Source: FEN-680 sp036845225 (GTDB lineage: Bacteria; Actinomycetota; Geothermincolia; Fen-727; Anoxymicrobiaceae). From it: a stretch of DNA of 40,946 bases. The position numbers were made by a program, and so were the translations under genes. The notes under the pieces were generated by a model. The model saw only the letters and a program-made list of their open reading frames with translations. It was not told where the DNA came from and did not search any database. Positions 1 to 7,331 of this stretch are shown piece by piece. The stretch is from NCBI GenBank assembly GCA_036845225.1, contig DAIUEJ010000023.1, positions 1 to 40,946 on the forward strand, given 5' to 3'. How positions within the stretch are numbered: position 1 is the stretch's first letter; every line of letters starts with the position of its first letter.

Positions 1-114
1 CCCCCCCTCATCGGCAGACCTTCGGCCTGCCTGCTCTCCCCCATGAGTGTCTTTCATGCGGGTAAATCCTTTCCCCGGCCCCGGGGTCACCGCGCGCCAA
101 CGGGCGCGTGGGGT

Positions 115-189
115 GGTCGCCGGTTCGAGTCCGATTCAAGTCGGGTTTAAAAAAAGATGGAGCGGGAGACCGGACTCGAACCGGCGACC
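115..189. repeat. 19-bp inverted repeat made of a tRNA-Gly T-arm fragment and a second copy
   Basis: Bases 115-133 on the plus strand (GGTCGCCGGTTCGAGTCCG) are identical to the minus-strand reading of 171-189, which is the variable-loop/T-arm part of the tRNA-Gly gene. The arms are 37 bp apart, and identity stops abruptly on both sides. The plus-strand copy is not part of a recognisable tRNA: no matching acceptor stem, anticodon arm or CCA end surrounds it. It could be a tRNA remnant left by integration or rearrangement, or a palindromic artefact near a contig end. Confidence 0.85.
149..155 (-). terminator. T-run directly after tRNA-Gly
   Basis: Read on the minus strand, seven T residues start two bases after the encoded CCA of the tRNA. 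No separate GC hairpin lies between them, so if this is a terminator, the folded 3' half of the tRNA itself would have to serve as the stem. The run also sits in the loop of the 19-bp inverted repeat. Confidence 0.4.
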
Positions 190-233
190 TCGACCTTGGC
201 AAGGTCGCGCTCTACCAACTGAGCTACTCCCGC
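158..233 (-). tRNA. tRNA-Gly (anticodon GCC)
   Basis: The minus strand folds as a standard cloverleaf. The acceptor stem GCGGGAG (227-233) pairs with CTCCCGC (162-168). The D arm contains AGCTCAGTTGGTAGAGC. The anticodon stem CGACC/GGTCG encloses TTGCCAA, giving anticodon GCC. The T arm carries GGTTCGAGTCC. The discriminator base is U at 161 and a CCA end is encoded at 158-160. A strong promoter lies just upstream. Confidence 0.97.
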
Positions 234-242
234 TCGAGATTG

Positions 243-271
243 ATTCTAGGTAACAGCAATATACGTGTCAA
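243..271 (-). promoter_or_regulatory. Promoter of tRNA-Gly
   Basis: Minus strand: a perfect -35 TTGACA at 266-271, a 17-bp spacer, and -10 TAGAAT at 243-248 (5 of 6 consensus). Transcription would begin near 236, a few bases before the mature tRNA 5' end at 233. It is among the best sigma-70-type matches in the window. Confidence 0.8.
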
Positions 272-289
272 ACCTGCCCGAGGGGCTCG

Positions 290-649
290 TTAGAGGCGCT
301 TTGCTTCCTTCTGGAGCACACGGCTGACTATCGCCAGTCGGTTGGTGCGGTCGCGCGTAGCGTTCAGAAAATTGTCCATCTTCGCCCGGAATTCGGCCGA
401 TGCCGCATACTGGTAAGTCGACTCGTCCGCCTCGTCGATATCGGCGGCCAGCACTCCCTTTTCGAGCAGAGCCTGCAGCGCCGGCTCTATGGTCGCCAGG
501 CGCCTTCCGATGTCCAGGGCTATGCCTGACGGCTTGCGCTCAAGGTCCTGGTTCTCGTGGAAGTACGCCAGGATGTCCCATGCTACGAACTGGTCAATGT
601 ACTGGTCTACGAATTCCAGGGTCTCCGGAGTAATGTCGTCTAATGGCAA
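290..649 (-). CDS. Small winged-helix-like protein of unknown function (119 aa)
   Basis: I do not recognise this as a named family. The sequence looks like a compact helix-turn-helix fold: a helix near residues 23-33 (AWDILAYFHEN), a short second helix, a recognition-type helix around 47-65 (GRRLATIEPALQALLEKGVL), then an acidic strand/wing segment (ADIDEADESTYQYAAS) and a basic C-terminal helix. No signal peptide or membrane segment is seen. The start is TTG at 649, chosen because GGAG lies four bases upstream. An extended -10 promoter lies 38 bases upstream, so the gene probably has its own transcript although it follows hisI on the same strand. DNA binding is inference from the predicted fold. 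Confidence 0.75.
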   Translation of the reverse strand: MPLDDITPETLEFVDQYIDQFVAWDILAYFHENQDLERKPSGIALDIGRRLATIEPALQALLEKGVLAADIDEADESTYQYAASAEFRAKMDNFLNATRDRTNRLAIVSRVLQKEAKRL

Positions 650-686
650 GTTGCTCCGCCGTTGTTAAAGGAATAGTGCCATCTGG

Positions 687-695
687 ATTATAACA
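687..695 (-). promoter_or_regulatory. Extended -10 promoter upstream of the winged-helix gene
   Basis: Minus strand reads TGTTATAAT, a perfect TATAAT (687-692) with an upstream TG motif. No good -35 hexamer is found at 16-18 bp, which is usual for extended -10 promoters. Initiation near 680 would give a leader of about 30 bases before the TTG start at 649. Confidence 0.55.
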
Positions 696-748
696 AACGG
701 GCTCGCGGCCCTACGAGAGTCGGGCCAGGGCCCGTGAGGTCTTCGCCG

Positions 749-1108
749 TTATCCGCCGCTCGCCGGCGGCTCGAGTTCCCTGTAGAAGCAACTGTGCTCG
801 CCGGTATGGCAAGCCGCGCCCACCTGGTCCACACGCACCAGCAAGGTGTCGGCGTCACAGTCGTAGAGGACCTTCCTGACCTTCTGTACGTGGCCGCTCG
901 TCTCGCCCTTGGGCCACAGCTCATTTCTGCTCCGGGAGTAGAACCAGGTGCGCCCCGTCGCAAGCGTCCGTTCAAGCGACTCCCGGTTCATGTAGGCTAG
1001 CATCAGGACCTCGCCGGTGCCGTCCTCCTGGACTATAGCCGGGACCAGGCCTCGCTCATCGTACTTGATGTCGTCCAGGCTCACTACCTTCGTCTCGCCT
1101 TCGCTCAT
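749..1108 (-). CDS. hisI: Phosphoribosyl-AMP cyclohydrolase
   Basis: Catalyses hydrolytic opening of the purine ring of phosphoribosyl-AMP, the third step of histidine synthesis, in the cytoplasm. The 119-aa length fits a stand-alone HisI without the HisE domain. Family motifs are present: the WFYSRSRNELWPKGETSGH segment, the metal-binding DCDADTLL loop with its Cys and Asp residues, and GAACHTG supplying another Cys and His for zinc. It starts at ATG 1108, seven bases after the livF stop, and its AGGTGAG ribosome site overlaps that stop, so translation is probably coupled to livF. The other his genes lie about 6 kb upstream, beyond the liv genes. No hisE is visible in the window. Confidence 0.95.
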   Translation of the reverse strand: MSEGETKVVSLDDIKYDERGLVPAIVQEDGTGEVLMLAYMNRESLERTLATGRTWFYSRSRNELWPKGETSGHVQKVRKVLYDCDADTLLVRVDQVGAACHTGEHSCFYRELEPPASGG

Positions 1109-1115
1109 CTCTCAC

Positions 1116-1823
1116 CTAGCCCAGGTATATCCGTTTCACTTCTTCGTTCTCGAGCAGCTTGTCGGCCTCGCCTTCGAGCGCGACCTTGCCGGTCTTCATG
1201 ACGTAACCGTAATCCGCGGTCTCGAGCGCTATCTTCGCGTCCTGTTCGACGAGCAGGATTGTGAGCCCCTGCTCGTGCAGGCGGAAGAGCGTCTGAAATA
1301 TCGACTGTATCACCTTCGGGGCGAGGCCGCTGGACGGCTCGTCCAGCAGGAGCAGCTTCGGCCTGGACATCAGCGCCCTCCCCACCGCCAGCATCTGCTG
1401 TTCGCCGCCGGACAGCGTACCCGCCATCTGCTTCTTGCGCTCCGCGAGCACTCCGAAGAGTTCGTAGACCATCTCGAGGTCCTGTCCGGCCTCACCCCTG
1501 TCGGAGAAACGCCTGACGTAGGCCCCGAGAGCCAGGTTCTCCGCGACGGACATGTCGCCGAACACCTGTCTCCCCTGCGGCACCAGCGATATTCCGTCGT
1601 GGACGATCCTGCTGGTCCGCATGTTGGTGATGTCGCGGTCCTCGTAGATGACGAGGCCGTGCCTGGCCCTGCTTAGGCCCGCAACGGTGCGAAGCAGGGT
1701 GGACTTTCCGGCGCCGTTCGCACCGATTATGGTCGTGATCTGACCGCGCCTCGCACGCATCGTGACGTCGCGCAGCGCCTGTATGTTCCCGTAGAAGGTC
1801 GAAAGCTTGTCAACCCTTAACAT
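1116..1823 (-). CDS. livF: Branched-chain amino acid ABC importer, ATPase LivF
   Basis: One of two cytoplasmic ATPases that power the LIV importer. The 235-aa protein has Walker A GANGAGKST near residue 34, Q-loop, the ABC signature LSGGEQQ near 137, Walker B LLLLDEP and a switch His-like region (VEQD). The NIQALRDV start, EDRDIT segment and LVPQGRQVF are typical of LivF rather than LivG. ATG 1823 directly abuts the livG TAG stop, with GAGG five bases upstream. It is the last liv gene and is followed after seven bases by hisI. Confidence 0.95.
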   Translation of the reverse strand: MLRVDKLSTFYGNIQALRDVTMRARRGQITTIIGANGAGKSTLLRTVAGLSRARHGLVIYEDRDITNMRTSRIVHDGISLVPQGRQVFGDMSVAENLALGAYVRRFSDRGEAGQDLEMVYELFGVLAERKKQMAGTLSGGEQQMLAVGRALMSRPKLLLLDEPSSGLAPKVIQSIFQTLFRLHEQGLTILLVEQDAKIALETADYGYVMKTGKVALEGEADKLLENEEVKRIYLG

Positions 1824-2594
1824 CTACGCCTCGATCCCCAGGTAAGCCTCTATGACGCGCGGGTCGTTCTGAACTACCTCGGGCGTGCCGCTGGCGATCA
1901 CCTCGCCGTAGTCGAGTACGACGATCTCGTCGGACATCTGCATCACCAGGCCCATGTCGTGCTCCACTATCAGTATGGTGAGCCCCTTGCCGCGGAAGTC
2001 CAGCAGGAGGCTGGAGAGCTCACCGGTCTCGTACTGGTTCAGGCCCGCCGCCGGCTCGTCGAGCAGCAGTATGTCAGGCTTGCTGGCGAGAGCTCGCGCG
2101 AGCTCGAGCAGGCGCTGCTGTCCGTATGGCAGGTTCGTGCCTATTTCGTTCGCCCTGGTGTGTAGCCCCACGTCCTTCAGCGCGGCTATTGCCTCCTCGC
2201 GGAGGAGCGCCTCCTCGCGCCGTGCCGATGGGAGTCGGAGGCTGTTGGAGACGAACCCCGATTCCATCCGGCAGTGGCACCCGACCATCACATTCTCGAG
2301 CGCTGTCATGCCCTCGAAGAGCCTCACGGTCTGGAAGGTGCGGATCATGCCCCTCTCGGTTATCTGGTCCGGGCGCCTCCCGACCACGCTCTCCCCTTTG
2401 AGGAACACGTCCCCGGACGTCGGGCGCAGTATGCCCGTCAGCACGTCGAACATAGTGGTCTTGCCTGCGCCGTTGGGCCCGATCATCGCCTTGATCTTGC
2501 CGCGCTCCACCGTGAAGGAGACGTCCTTGAGCGCGGCCAGCCCGCCGAACAGCCTGGTAACCTCTTTGATCTCGAGTATGGTGTCCGGCGCCAT
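1824..2594 (-). CDS. livG: Branched-chain amino acid ABC importer, ATPase LivG
   Basis: The second ATPase of the LIV importer, 256 aa. Walker A is GPNGAGKTT, the long LivG-type insert (RTFQTVRLFEGMTALENVMVG and following) is present, the signature is the variant LPYGQQRLLELARAL, and Walker B is DILLLDEPAAGLN. The C-terminal LDYGEVIASGTP and IEAYLG motifs are LivG hallmarks. The frame stays open far upstream through livM, but homology begins at ATG 2594, which has GAGGG seven bases upstream and overlaps the livM stop by one base (TGATG). The upstream extension is a shadow, not a fusion. Confidence 0.95.
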   Translation of the reverse strand: MAPDTILEIKEVTRLFGGLAALKDVSFTVERGKIKAMIGPNGAGKTTMFDVLTGILRPTSGDVFLKGESVVGRRPDQITERGMIRTFQTVRLFEGMTALENVMVGCHCRMESGFVSNSLRLPSARREEALLREEAIAALKDVGLHTRANEIGTNLPYGQQRLLELARALASKPDILLLDEPAAGLNQYETGELSSLLLDFRGKGLTILIVEHDMGLVMQMSDEIVVLDYGEVIASGTPEVVQNDPRVIEAYLGIEA

Positions 2595-3679
2595 CAGTGA
2601 CCCTCTATCTTTCTTGCCTTGATCCGGTCGCGCAGGTGCCTCGCGCGCATCTCGGTAAAGCCACCGGCGCGCGCCAACCCGTAGGCGACTCCCTTGGGTA
2701 AGAAAATCATAAACCCGATGAGCAGCAGGCCGTAGAGCACCAGCTCGTAGTTGCTGAAGTTGGAGAGCCCGGAAGGCAGCCCGGGGATCCACTGCGGCAG
2801 CGCCTGGATGACGGAGGGCAGGAAGGTCAGGATGACGACTCCGACCAGCCCTCCCCAGATATTGCCCATGCCGCCTACCACGACCATGGTGATGAACAGT
2901 ATGGACAGAGCGAGCGTGAACGACTCGGGGTTGATGTATTTCTGGAAGTGCGCGAACAGCGCCCCCCCGAGACCCGCGAACACCGCGCTGAGCACAAACA
3001 CCTGCACTTTGTATCGGCTGGTGTTGACCCCCATGGCGTCGGCTGCGACCTCGCTGGAGTGGAGGGCCCGCAGCGCGCGCCCGACCCTCGAGTACACCAG
3101 GTTTATGGACAGCAGCATCAGCACCATCACCAGCGCCCATACCACGAAGAAGAGCTTGAAGTCGGTGTCGAACTTCAGGCCGAAGACGGACAGCGGCGGT
3201 ATGTCGAGTATGCCGACCGTGCCGCCGGTCAGGCCCTTCACCTGCTGGAACAGGATGAACGCGATCTCGCCCAGGCCGAGCGTCGCCATCGCAAGGTAGT
3301 TGCCCTTGAGCCGCAGGACGGGCTTTCCGACAAGCCAGCCCACGACCCCCGCGAGAGCCGCGCCGGCGATTATCCCGAGCCAGCTCGGGAACCAGTGGAA
3401 GTGCGTGCACAGGATCGCCGTGGTGTAAGCTCCTACCCCGAAGAAGGCCGCGTGCCCCAGCGATATCTGGCCGCCGTAACCCACCAGGAGGTTGAGCCCT
3501 ATCACGGCGCAGGCATAGACGCCCGCCAGAACCATGATGTTGACGATGTCCATGTGCAGCACGTCCCCGGGGATGAACCTCGCCCAGACCGGCACCAGGA
3601 ACACAAACACCGCGACGATGATGAGCGTCCGGTAGGTGCGCCAGTTCGTCTCCGACTGCCTGGTAAGCTGGCCTTCCAC
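2594..3679 (-). CDS. livM: Branched-chain amino acid ABC importer, permease LivM
   Basis: Membrane permease of the LIV importer, 361 aa, with about ten hydrophobic segments. The family signature GYGGQISLGHAAFFGVGAYT follows the second hydrophobic segment, and the transport-domain loop (GRALRALHSSEVAADAMGVN) that docks on the ATPase is clear. GTG 3679 is chosen because it lies one base after the livH stop with AAGGTG six bases upstream. Longer in-frame starts would overlap livH by about 60 bases and add a Cys/Ser-rich stretch unlike LivM. It forms the membrane channel with LivH. Confidence 0.93.
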   Translation of the reverse strand: MEGQLTRQSETNWRTYRTLIIVAVFVFLVPVWARFIPGDVLHMDIVNIMVLAGVYACAVIGLNLLVGYGGQISLGHAAFFGVGAYTTAILCTHFHWFPSWLGIIAGAALAGVVGWLVGKPVLRLKGNYLAMATLGLGEIAFILFQQVKGLTGGTVGILDIPPLSVFGLKFDTDFKLFFVVWALVMVLMLLSINLVYSRVGRALRALHSSEVAADAMGVNTSRYKVQVFVLSAVFAGLGGALFAHFQKYINPESFTLALSILFITMVVVGGMGNIWGGLVGVVILTFLPSVIQALPQWIPGLPSGLSNFSNYELVLYGLLLIGFMIFLPKGVAYGLARAGGFTEMRARHLRDRIKARKIEGH

Positions 3680-3680
3680 G

Positions 3681-4646
3681 CTACACCTTGACGCTTTCCG
3701 GCTTGCCGAGCAGTCCCTGGGGCCGGACCAGCAGCACAAGGATCAGGATGAGAAAAGCCACGGCGTCCTTGTAGCCCGAAGGCAGGTAGCTGGCCGTGAT
3801 GGTCTCCAGAACGCCAAGGACCAGCCCGCCGACGACGGCTCCGGGGGCGCTCCCCAGGCCTCCCAGCACCGCCGCCGAGAAACCCTTGAGGCCGAGGGTG
3901 GTCCCGGCGCTGTACTGAGCGAAGTTGATGGGCGCGATCACCACACCCGCCGCCGCGCCAAGCCCCGCCGCGAGGGTCCAGGCGACCAGCGAGCTGGTGG
4001 AGGAGCTGACCCCGACAAGGCTCGCGGCATCCGGATTGTCCGCTGCCGCCCTCATGCCCTTTCCCAGCAGCGTGCGGTTGAAGAAGGCGAACACGAGCAC
4101 CACGGCGAGGAGCGTGAAGCCGAACACCCACAGGCTCTGGGGCACCAGAGACGCTCCGAGGAACCTCAGCGGTTTCTCGCCGGTGAACGCGGCTATCTTC
4201 ACGGGATCGGTCCCCCAGATCCACTTCGCGACCGCCGTCATGAAGATGGAAAGCCCGATGGTGATGATGATGATCGTGATGACCGACTTGTCTTTCAGGG
4301 GGTTGATGGCGGCCCGCTCGAACCCGGCGCCGAACGCTGTCACTATCGCCACTGCCAGGATGAGGCCCAGCCAGGGGGGCAGGTGGGCCTGCACCGATAA
4401 CGTATACATCAGCATCCCGCCCAGCATGCTGAAGCCGCCCTGGGCGAAGTTGATCACCCGCGTGGTCGAGTAGATGACCGAGAACCCCATGGCCACCAGG
4501 GCATAGATGCTCCCGACCGTGAGTCCGGACAGGATCAACTGCAGCCCGATCGACCCCTTGTCGATGAGGGTAGCCACGACGATCGCGGCCACCACGGCGA
4601 CCGAGCCCCAGAGCAGCCTGACCTGCCTGCTGTCGTTCGTACTCAA
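3681..4646 (-). CDS. livH: Branched-chain amino acid ABC importer, permease LivH
   Basis: The partner permease of LivM, 321 aa. The LivH signature (GLTVGSIYALVAMGFSVIYS, then TRVINFAQGGFSMLG) lies near residues 40-75, followed by several membrane spans and the ATPase-docking loop GKGMRAAADNPDAASLVGV. The C terminus (PQGLLGK) is typical. The start is TTG 4646, with AGGGG about seven bases upstream. A hairpin with a T-run lies between this gene and the upstream binding-protein gene, so the permease and ATPase genes may be expressed at a lower level than livK. Confidence 0.94.
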   Translation of the reverse strand: MSTNDSRQVRLLWGSVAVVAAIVVATLIDKGSIGLQLILSGLTVGSIYALVAMGFSVIYSTTRVINFAQGGFSMLGGMLMYTLSVQAHLPPWLGLILAVAIVTAFGAGFERAAINPLKDKSVITIIIITIGLSIFMTAVAKWIWGTDPVKIAAFTGEKPLRFLGASLVPQSLWVFGFTLLAVVLVFAFFNRTLLGKGMRAAADNPDAASLVGVSSSTSSLVAWTLAAGLGAAAGVVIAPINFAQYSAGTTLGLKGFSAAVLGGLGSAPGAVVGGLVLGVLETITASYLPSGYKDAVAFLILILVLLVRPQGLLGKPESVKV

Positions 4647-4665
4647 CCGTTTCCCCTTCTACCGG

Positions 4666-4701
4666 AAAAACAGGCCAGGCCCGCAAAGACCTAGCCTGTT
4701 T
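4666..4701 (-). terminator. Intrinsic terminator or attenuator between livK and livH
   Basis: On the minus strand, AAACAGGC (4694-4701) pairs with GCCTGTTT (4668-4675). One mismatch follows, then three more pairs, with a ten-base loop and a T run at 4666-4670. It lies 29 bases after the livK stop and 19 bases before the livH start. Partial termination here would give more binding protein than permease, a pattern known in other ABC operons; its efficiency is inference. Confidence 0.65.
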
Positions 4702-4730
4702 CAGTTTTGCCTGTTACGGTTCTTGCAGGG

Positions 4731-5912
4731 TTACTTTATCTGCACCCACGCCCCGTTCTGGATCTGGATCATGATCAGGTCGGAGACGGTGAGCCCGTCG
4801 TGGTTGGTCGCCGAGTAGTTGTAGATGCCGTCGATGCCGACAAGGCCCTTGGTGGCCTGGACGGTGCTCTGGATCATCGTCTTGTCAGTCCCGGCCGTCT
4901 TCATCGCCGTGGTGAGTATGGTTCCCGCGTCCCAGCCGTGCGCCGCGAACGTATCCGCGTCCTTGCCGTACTTGGCCTTGTAGTCGGCGGTGAACTTGTC
5001 GACCGCGTTCCTCCACTCGGTACCCGTAGGGATCGAGGCAGGGATGAGCATGAGGCCGCCGGGGAACGAGACGCCGTTGGCGGCGGTGCCCGCCAGCGTG
5101 ATGAACGTCTTGTTGGCTATGCCGTTGCTGCCGATGAACGGGATCTTCATGGCGAGCTGCTGCATGTTCTTGGCGATCGATGCCGGTCCCGGGTTGGTGC
5201 CCCACACGACGAGCGCCTGCGCCGGCGTCTGCTGGATCTTGGTGAGCTGTGCCGTCATGTCCGTGTCGGTGGACCCGTAACTCTCGTTCGCCACCACCTG
5301 GATTCCCGCTGTCGGGGCCTTGGCCGCGAGCTCGGTCGCGCCACCGGTGCCGTATGCGTTGGCGTCGTGCAGGATAGCAATCTGCTTGACCTTGAGGTTG
5401 GTCTTGAGGTACGCGAGCACTTTGTCGATCGCCATGGAATCGGTGGGAGGCGTGCGGAAGATGTACTTCTTGACCGGCTTGGTGATCGCCGTGCCGGCCG
5501 CGCAGCAGACCAGGGTGACCTTCGCGGCCTCGGCCACCGGCACCATCGCCAGCGTCGCTCCCGTCGAGCTCGAGCCGATCATCGCGGAGACGCCTTCCTG
5601 GTTGATGAGCTTGGTTATGGCAGCCGCCGCGTTGGCGGGGTTGCTCTGGTCGTCCTCGATGATGAACTGGACCTTGTGGCCGTTGACGCCCTCACCGGCG
5701 TTCAACTGTTCCTCGAGCATGAGGAGCGAGTTCTGCTCCGGCTGACCCAGCGGGGCCGCCGGCCCTGACAGCGACAGCACCGCCCCTATCTTGTAGACGC
5801 TGGCCGACGGGTTCACCGTCTTCTTGCCGCATCCCGTCGCACTCAGTGAGACTGCGACGATGGTGCACAACAGCAGCACCGGGAGCTTCCACGGTAGAGA
5901 CCTGCTTCCCAT
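4731..5912 (-). CDS. livK: Branched-chain amino acid-binding lipoprotein (LivK-type, copy 1)
   Basis: Extracytoplasmic type I substrate-binding protein (Peripla_BP_6) that delivers ligand to LivHM. The 393-aa precursor has a basic N terminus, a hydrophobic core and a lipobox-like SATGC with Cys28 as the predicted lipidation site. The mature part starts with KIGAVLSLSGPAAPLGQ, the usual first strand and ligand loop, and later shows ALVVWGTNPGPASIAKNMQQL. ATG 5912 has a strong AGGAGGAG site. It is a clear tandem paralogue of the next gene upstream, with long shared blocks. The exact ligand cannot be read from sequence; leucine, isoleucine, valine or another amino acid or amide is possible. Confidence 0.9.
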   Translation of the reverse strand: MGSRSLPWKLPVLLLCTIVAVSLSATGCGKKTVNPSASVYKIGAVLSLSGPAAPLGQPEQNSLLMLEEQLNAGEGVNGHKVQFIIEDDQSNPANAAAAITKLINQEGVSAMIGSSSTGATLAMVPVAEAAKVTLVCCAAGTAITKPVKKYIFRTPPTDSMAIDKVLAYLKTNLKVKQIAILHDANAYGTGGATELAAKAPTAGIQVVANESYGSTDTDMTAQLTKIQQTPAQALVVWGTNPGPASIAKNMQQLAMKIPFIGSNGIANKTFITLAGTAANGVSFPGGLMLIPASIPTGTEWRNAVDKFTADYKAKYGKDADTFAAHGWDAGTILTTAMKTAGTDKTMIQSTVQATKGLVGIDGIYNYSATNHDGLTVSDLIMIQIQNGAWVQIK

Positions 5913-5969
5913 AAGATTCTCCTCCTCGATCCCGAGACTTGAGCTACCCCCTGAGTAATAAAAGAAGAT

Positions 5970-5998
5970 TTAACCACAATAGTTGAATGTTGTCCACA
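5970..5998 (+). other. Two DnaA-box-like 9-mers in an AT-rich gap
   Basis: TTGTCCACA at 5990-5998 matches the DnaA box favoured in high-GC Actinobacteria, and the related TTAACCACA lies at 5970-5978, same orientation, exactly 20 bp apart. The gap around them (about 5955-6000) is unusually AT-rich for this window. Two weak 9-mers can occur by chance, and they sit upstream of a livK gene, far from any recognisable origin. Confidence 0.3.
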
Positions 5999-6052
5999 AA
6001 TGCAACACCCCGGCGGCGGCCGTGTCTCTCCTGTTTGCCGCCCGCGGCGAAC

Positions 6053-7219
6053 CTACGGCGCGGCCTCCTGCCACTGGCCGTTGACGATCTTCACCATCAC
6101 CAGGGCATCGACCTTGAGGCCCGCGTGGTCGCTCGCCGAGTAGGTGAAGACGCCGTCCACGCCCGCGTAGTCTTTCAGCGCCTGGACCTGGCTCTGGATC
6201 TTCGCGCTGTCCTCGCCCACGGCCTTGATGGCGTTGACCACCATGTTTGAAGAGTCCCAGCCGTGCGCGGCGAACGTGTCAATGCTCATCTTGTAAGCCT
6301 GCTGGTACGCCGTGCTGAAGCCGTTGACGGAATCCGCCCACTTGCTCCCGGCCGGTATGGTCGCAGGGAGGATGAGTCGGCTGGCCGCGAAGACGACCCC
6401 GTTGGCCGCCGAGCCCGCAAGCTCGATGAAATTCTTGTTCGCGATGCCCGAGGACCCCACGAACGGGATCGTGATGCCCAGTTGTTGCATGTTCCTGGCA
6501 ATGGACGCAGGCCCGGGGTTGGTGCCCCACACCAGCAGCGCCTGGGCGTCGGTCTGCGCGATCTTGGTGAGCTGGGCGGTCATGTCGGTGTCCGCCGAGC
6601 CGTAGGTCTCGCTGGCGACGATATTGATGCCGTACCTGGGGGCCTGCACCTTCACCTGGTCGGCCCCGCCCGTTCCGTAGGCGTTGGAGTCGTGCAGGAT
6701 CGCGATGTCCCTGACCTTCAGATCGTTCTTGAAGTACATCAATACGCGCTGGACGACGAGCGCGTCACTCGGCGCCACGCTGAAGACCCATTTTCGCGGC
6801 GGATGCGTGACCTGGGTGCCGGCCGCCATGGCGATGACCGGGATCATCTGCTTCTCGGCGGTGGGGATTATCGCGAGGGTGGAACCGGTTGAGCTGCAAC
6901 CGAGGATTGCGCACACCTTCTCCTGCTCGATCAGCTTGGAGGCCGCAATGTTGGCCTTCGAAGGGTCGCTCTCGTCGTCCAGCACCAGGAACTCTACTGG
7001 CGTTCCGTTGATGCCACCCTGCTTTTTCAACTGTTGCGACAGGAGGTTTATTGAGCGCTGCTCTGATTGGCCCAGCGGGGCCGAAGGGCCGGACAGCGAG
7101 AGTATGACACCGATCTTGAACTTGTCCTGCTTTGCCGTGCTGCCGCAACCCGCGACCAGCGCACCGGCCACGACGAGCGCGATCGCCATGACGGTCACGA
7201 GAGATTTGCTCCTCGACAT
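6053..7219 (-). CDS. livK: Branched-chain amino acid-binding lipoprotein (LivK-type, copy 2)
   Basis: Second type I substrate-binding protein of the cluster, 388 aa, with a good lipobox LVAGC (Cys25). It shares long blocks with copy 1, for example WGTNPGPASIA.NMQQL, IPF.GS.GIANK and DTFAAHGWD, so a local duplication followed by divergence is likely. The ligand-facing loops differ (for instance ILGCSSTGSTLAIIP versus MIGSSSTGATLAMVP), so ligand preference may differ slightly. ATG 7219 has AAGGAGGAA seven bases upstream. It is the first liv gene after hisF; the 112-bp gap could hold a separate promoter. Confidence 0.9.
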   Translation of the reverse strand: MSRSKSLVTVMAIALVVAGALVAGCGSTAKQDKFKIGVILSLSGPSAPLGQSEQRSINLLSQQLKKQGGINGTPVEFLVLDDESDPSKANIAASKLIEQEKVCAILGCSSTGSTLAIIPTAEKQMIPVIAMAAGTQVTHPPRKWVFSVAPSDALVVQRVLMYFKNDLKVRDIAILHDSNAYGTGGADQVKVQAPRYGINIVASETYGSADTDMTAQLTKIAQTDAQALLVWGTNPGPASIARNMQQLGITIPFVGSSGIANKNFIELAGSAANGVVFAASRLILPATIPAGSKWADSVNGFSTAYQQAYKMSIDTFAAHGWDSSNMVVNAIKAVGEDSAKIQSQVQALKDYAGVDGVFTYSASDHAGLKVDALVMVKIVNGQWQEAAP

Positions 7220-7293
7220 GTCGGGATTCCTCCTTGAACGATCCCACGGGGCTGATGCGCTAGAGAGCGGACAGACCTCCTGCCAAATCTAAC

Positions 7294-7299
7294 ACTATA
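7294..7299 (-). promoter_or_regulatory. Possible -10 element upstream of the first livK gene
   Basis: Minus strand TATAGT (4 to 5 of 6 consensus) lies in the only AT-rich part of the hisF-livK gap, about 75 bases before ATG 7219. No convincing -35 is found at 16-18 bp. It is the best candidate if the liv genes are transcribed independently of the his genes. Confidence 0.3.
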
Positions 7300-7331
7300 A
7301 TCGATTCAAGTGCAAAACACGCCAGGCGGCT

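Noticed and set aside
13..31. Terminator hairpin near the left edge
   Set aside because: GGCAG/CTGCC forms a short stem, but there is no T-run on either strand and no gene end is visible next to it.
115..148. A second tRNA (or selenocysteine tRNA) on the plus strand
   Set aside because: Only the T-arm fragment is recognisable. The flanking bases do not form an acceptor stem or anticodon arm and there is no CCA end.
2595..3410. N-terminal fusion of livG with an extra Arg-rich domain
   Set aside because: The extension is livM read in another frame; LivG homology begins at 2594 with its own ribosome site.
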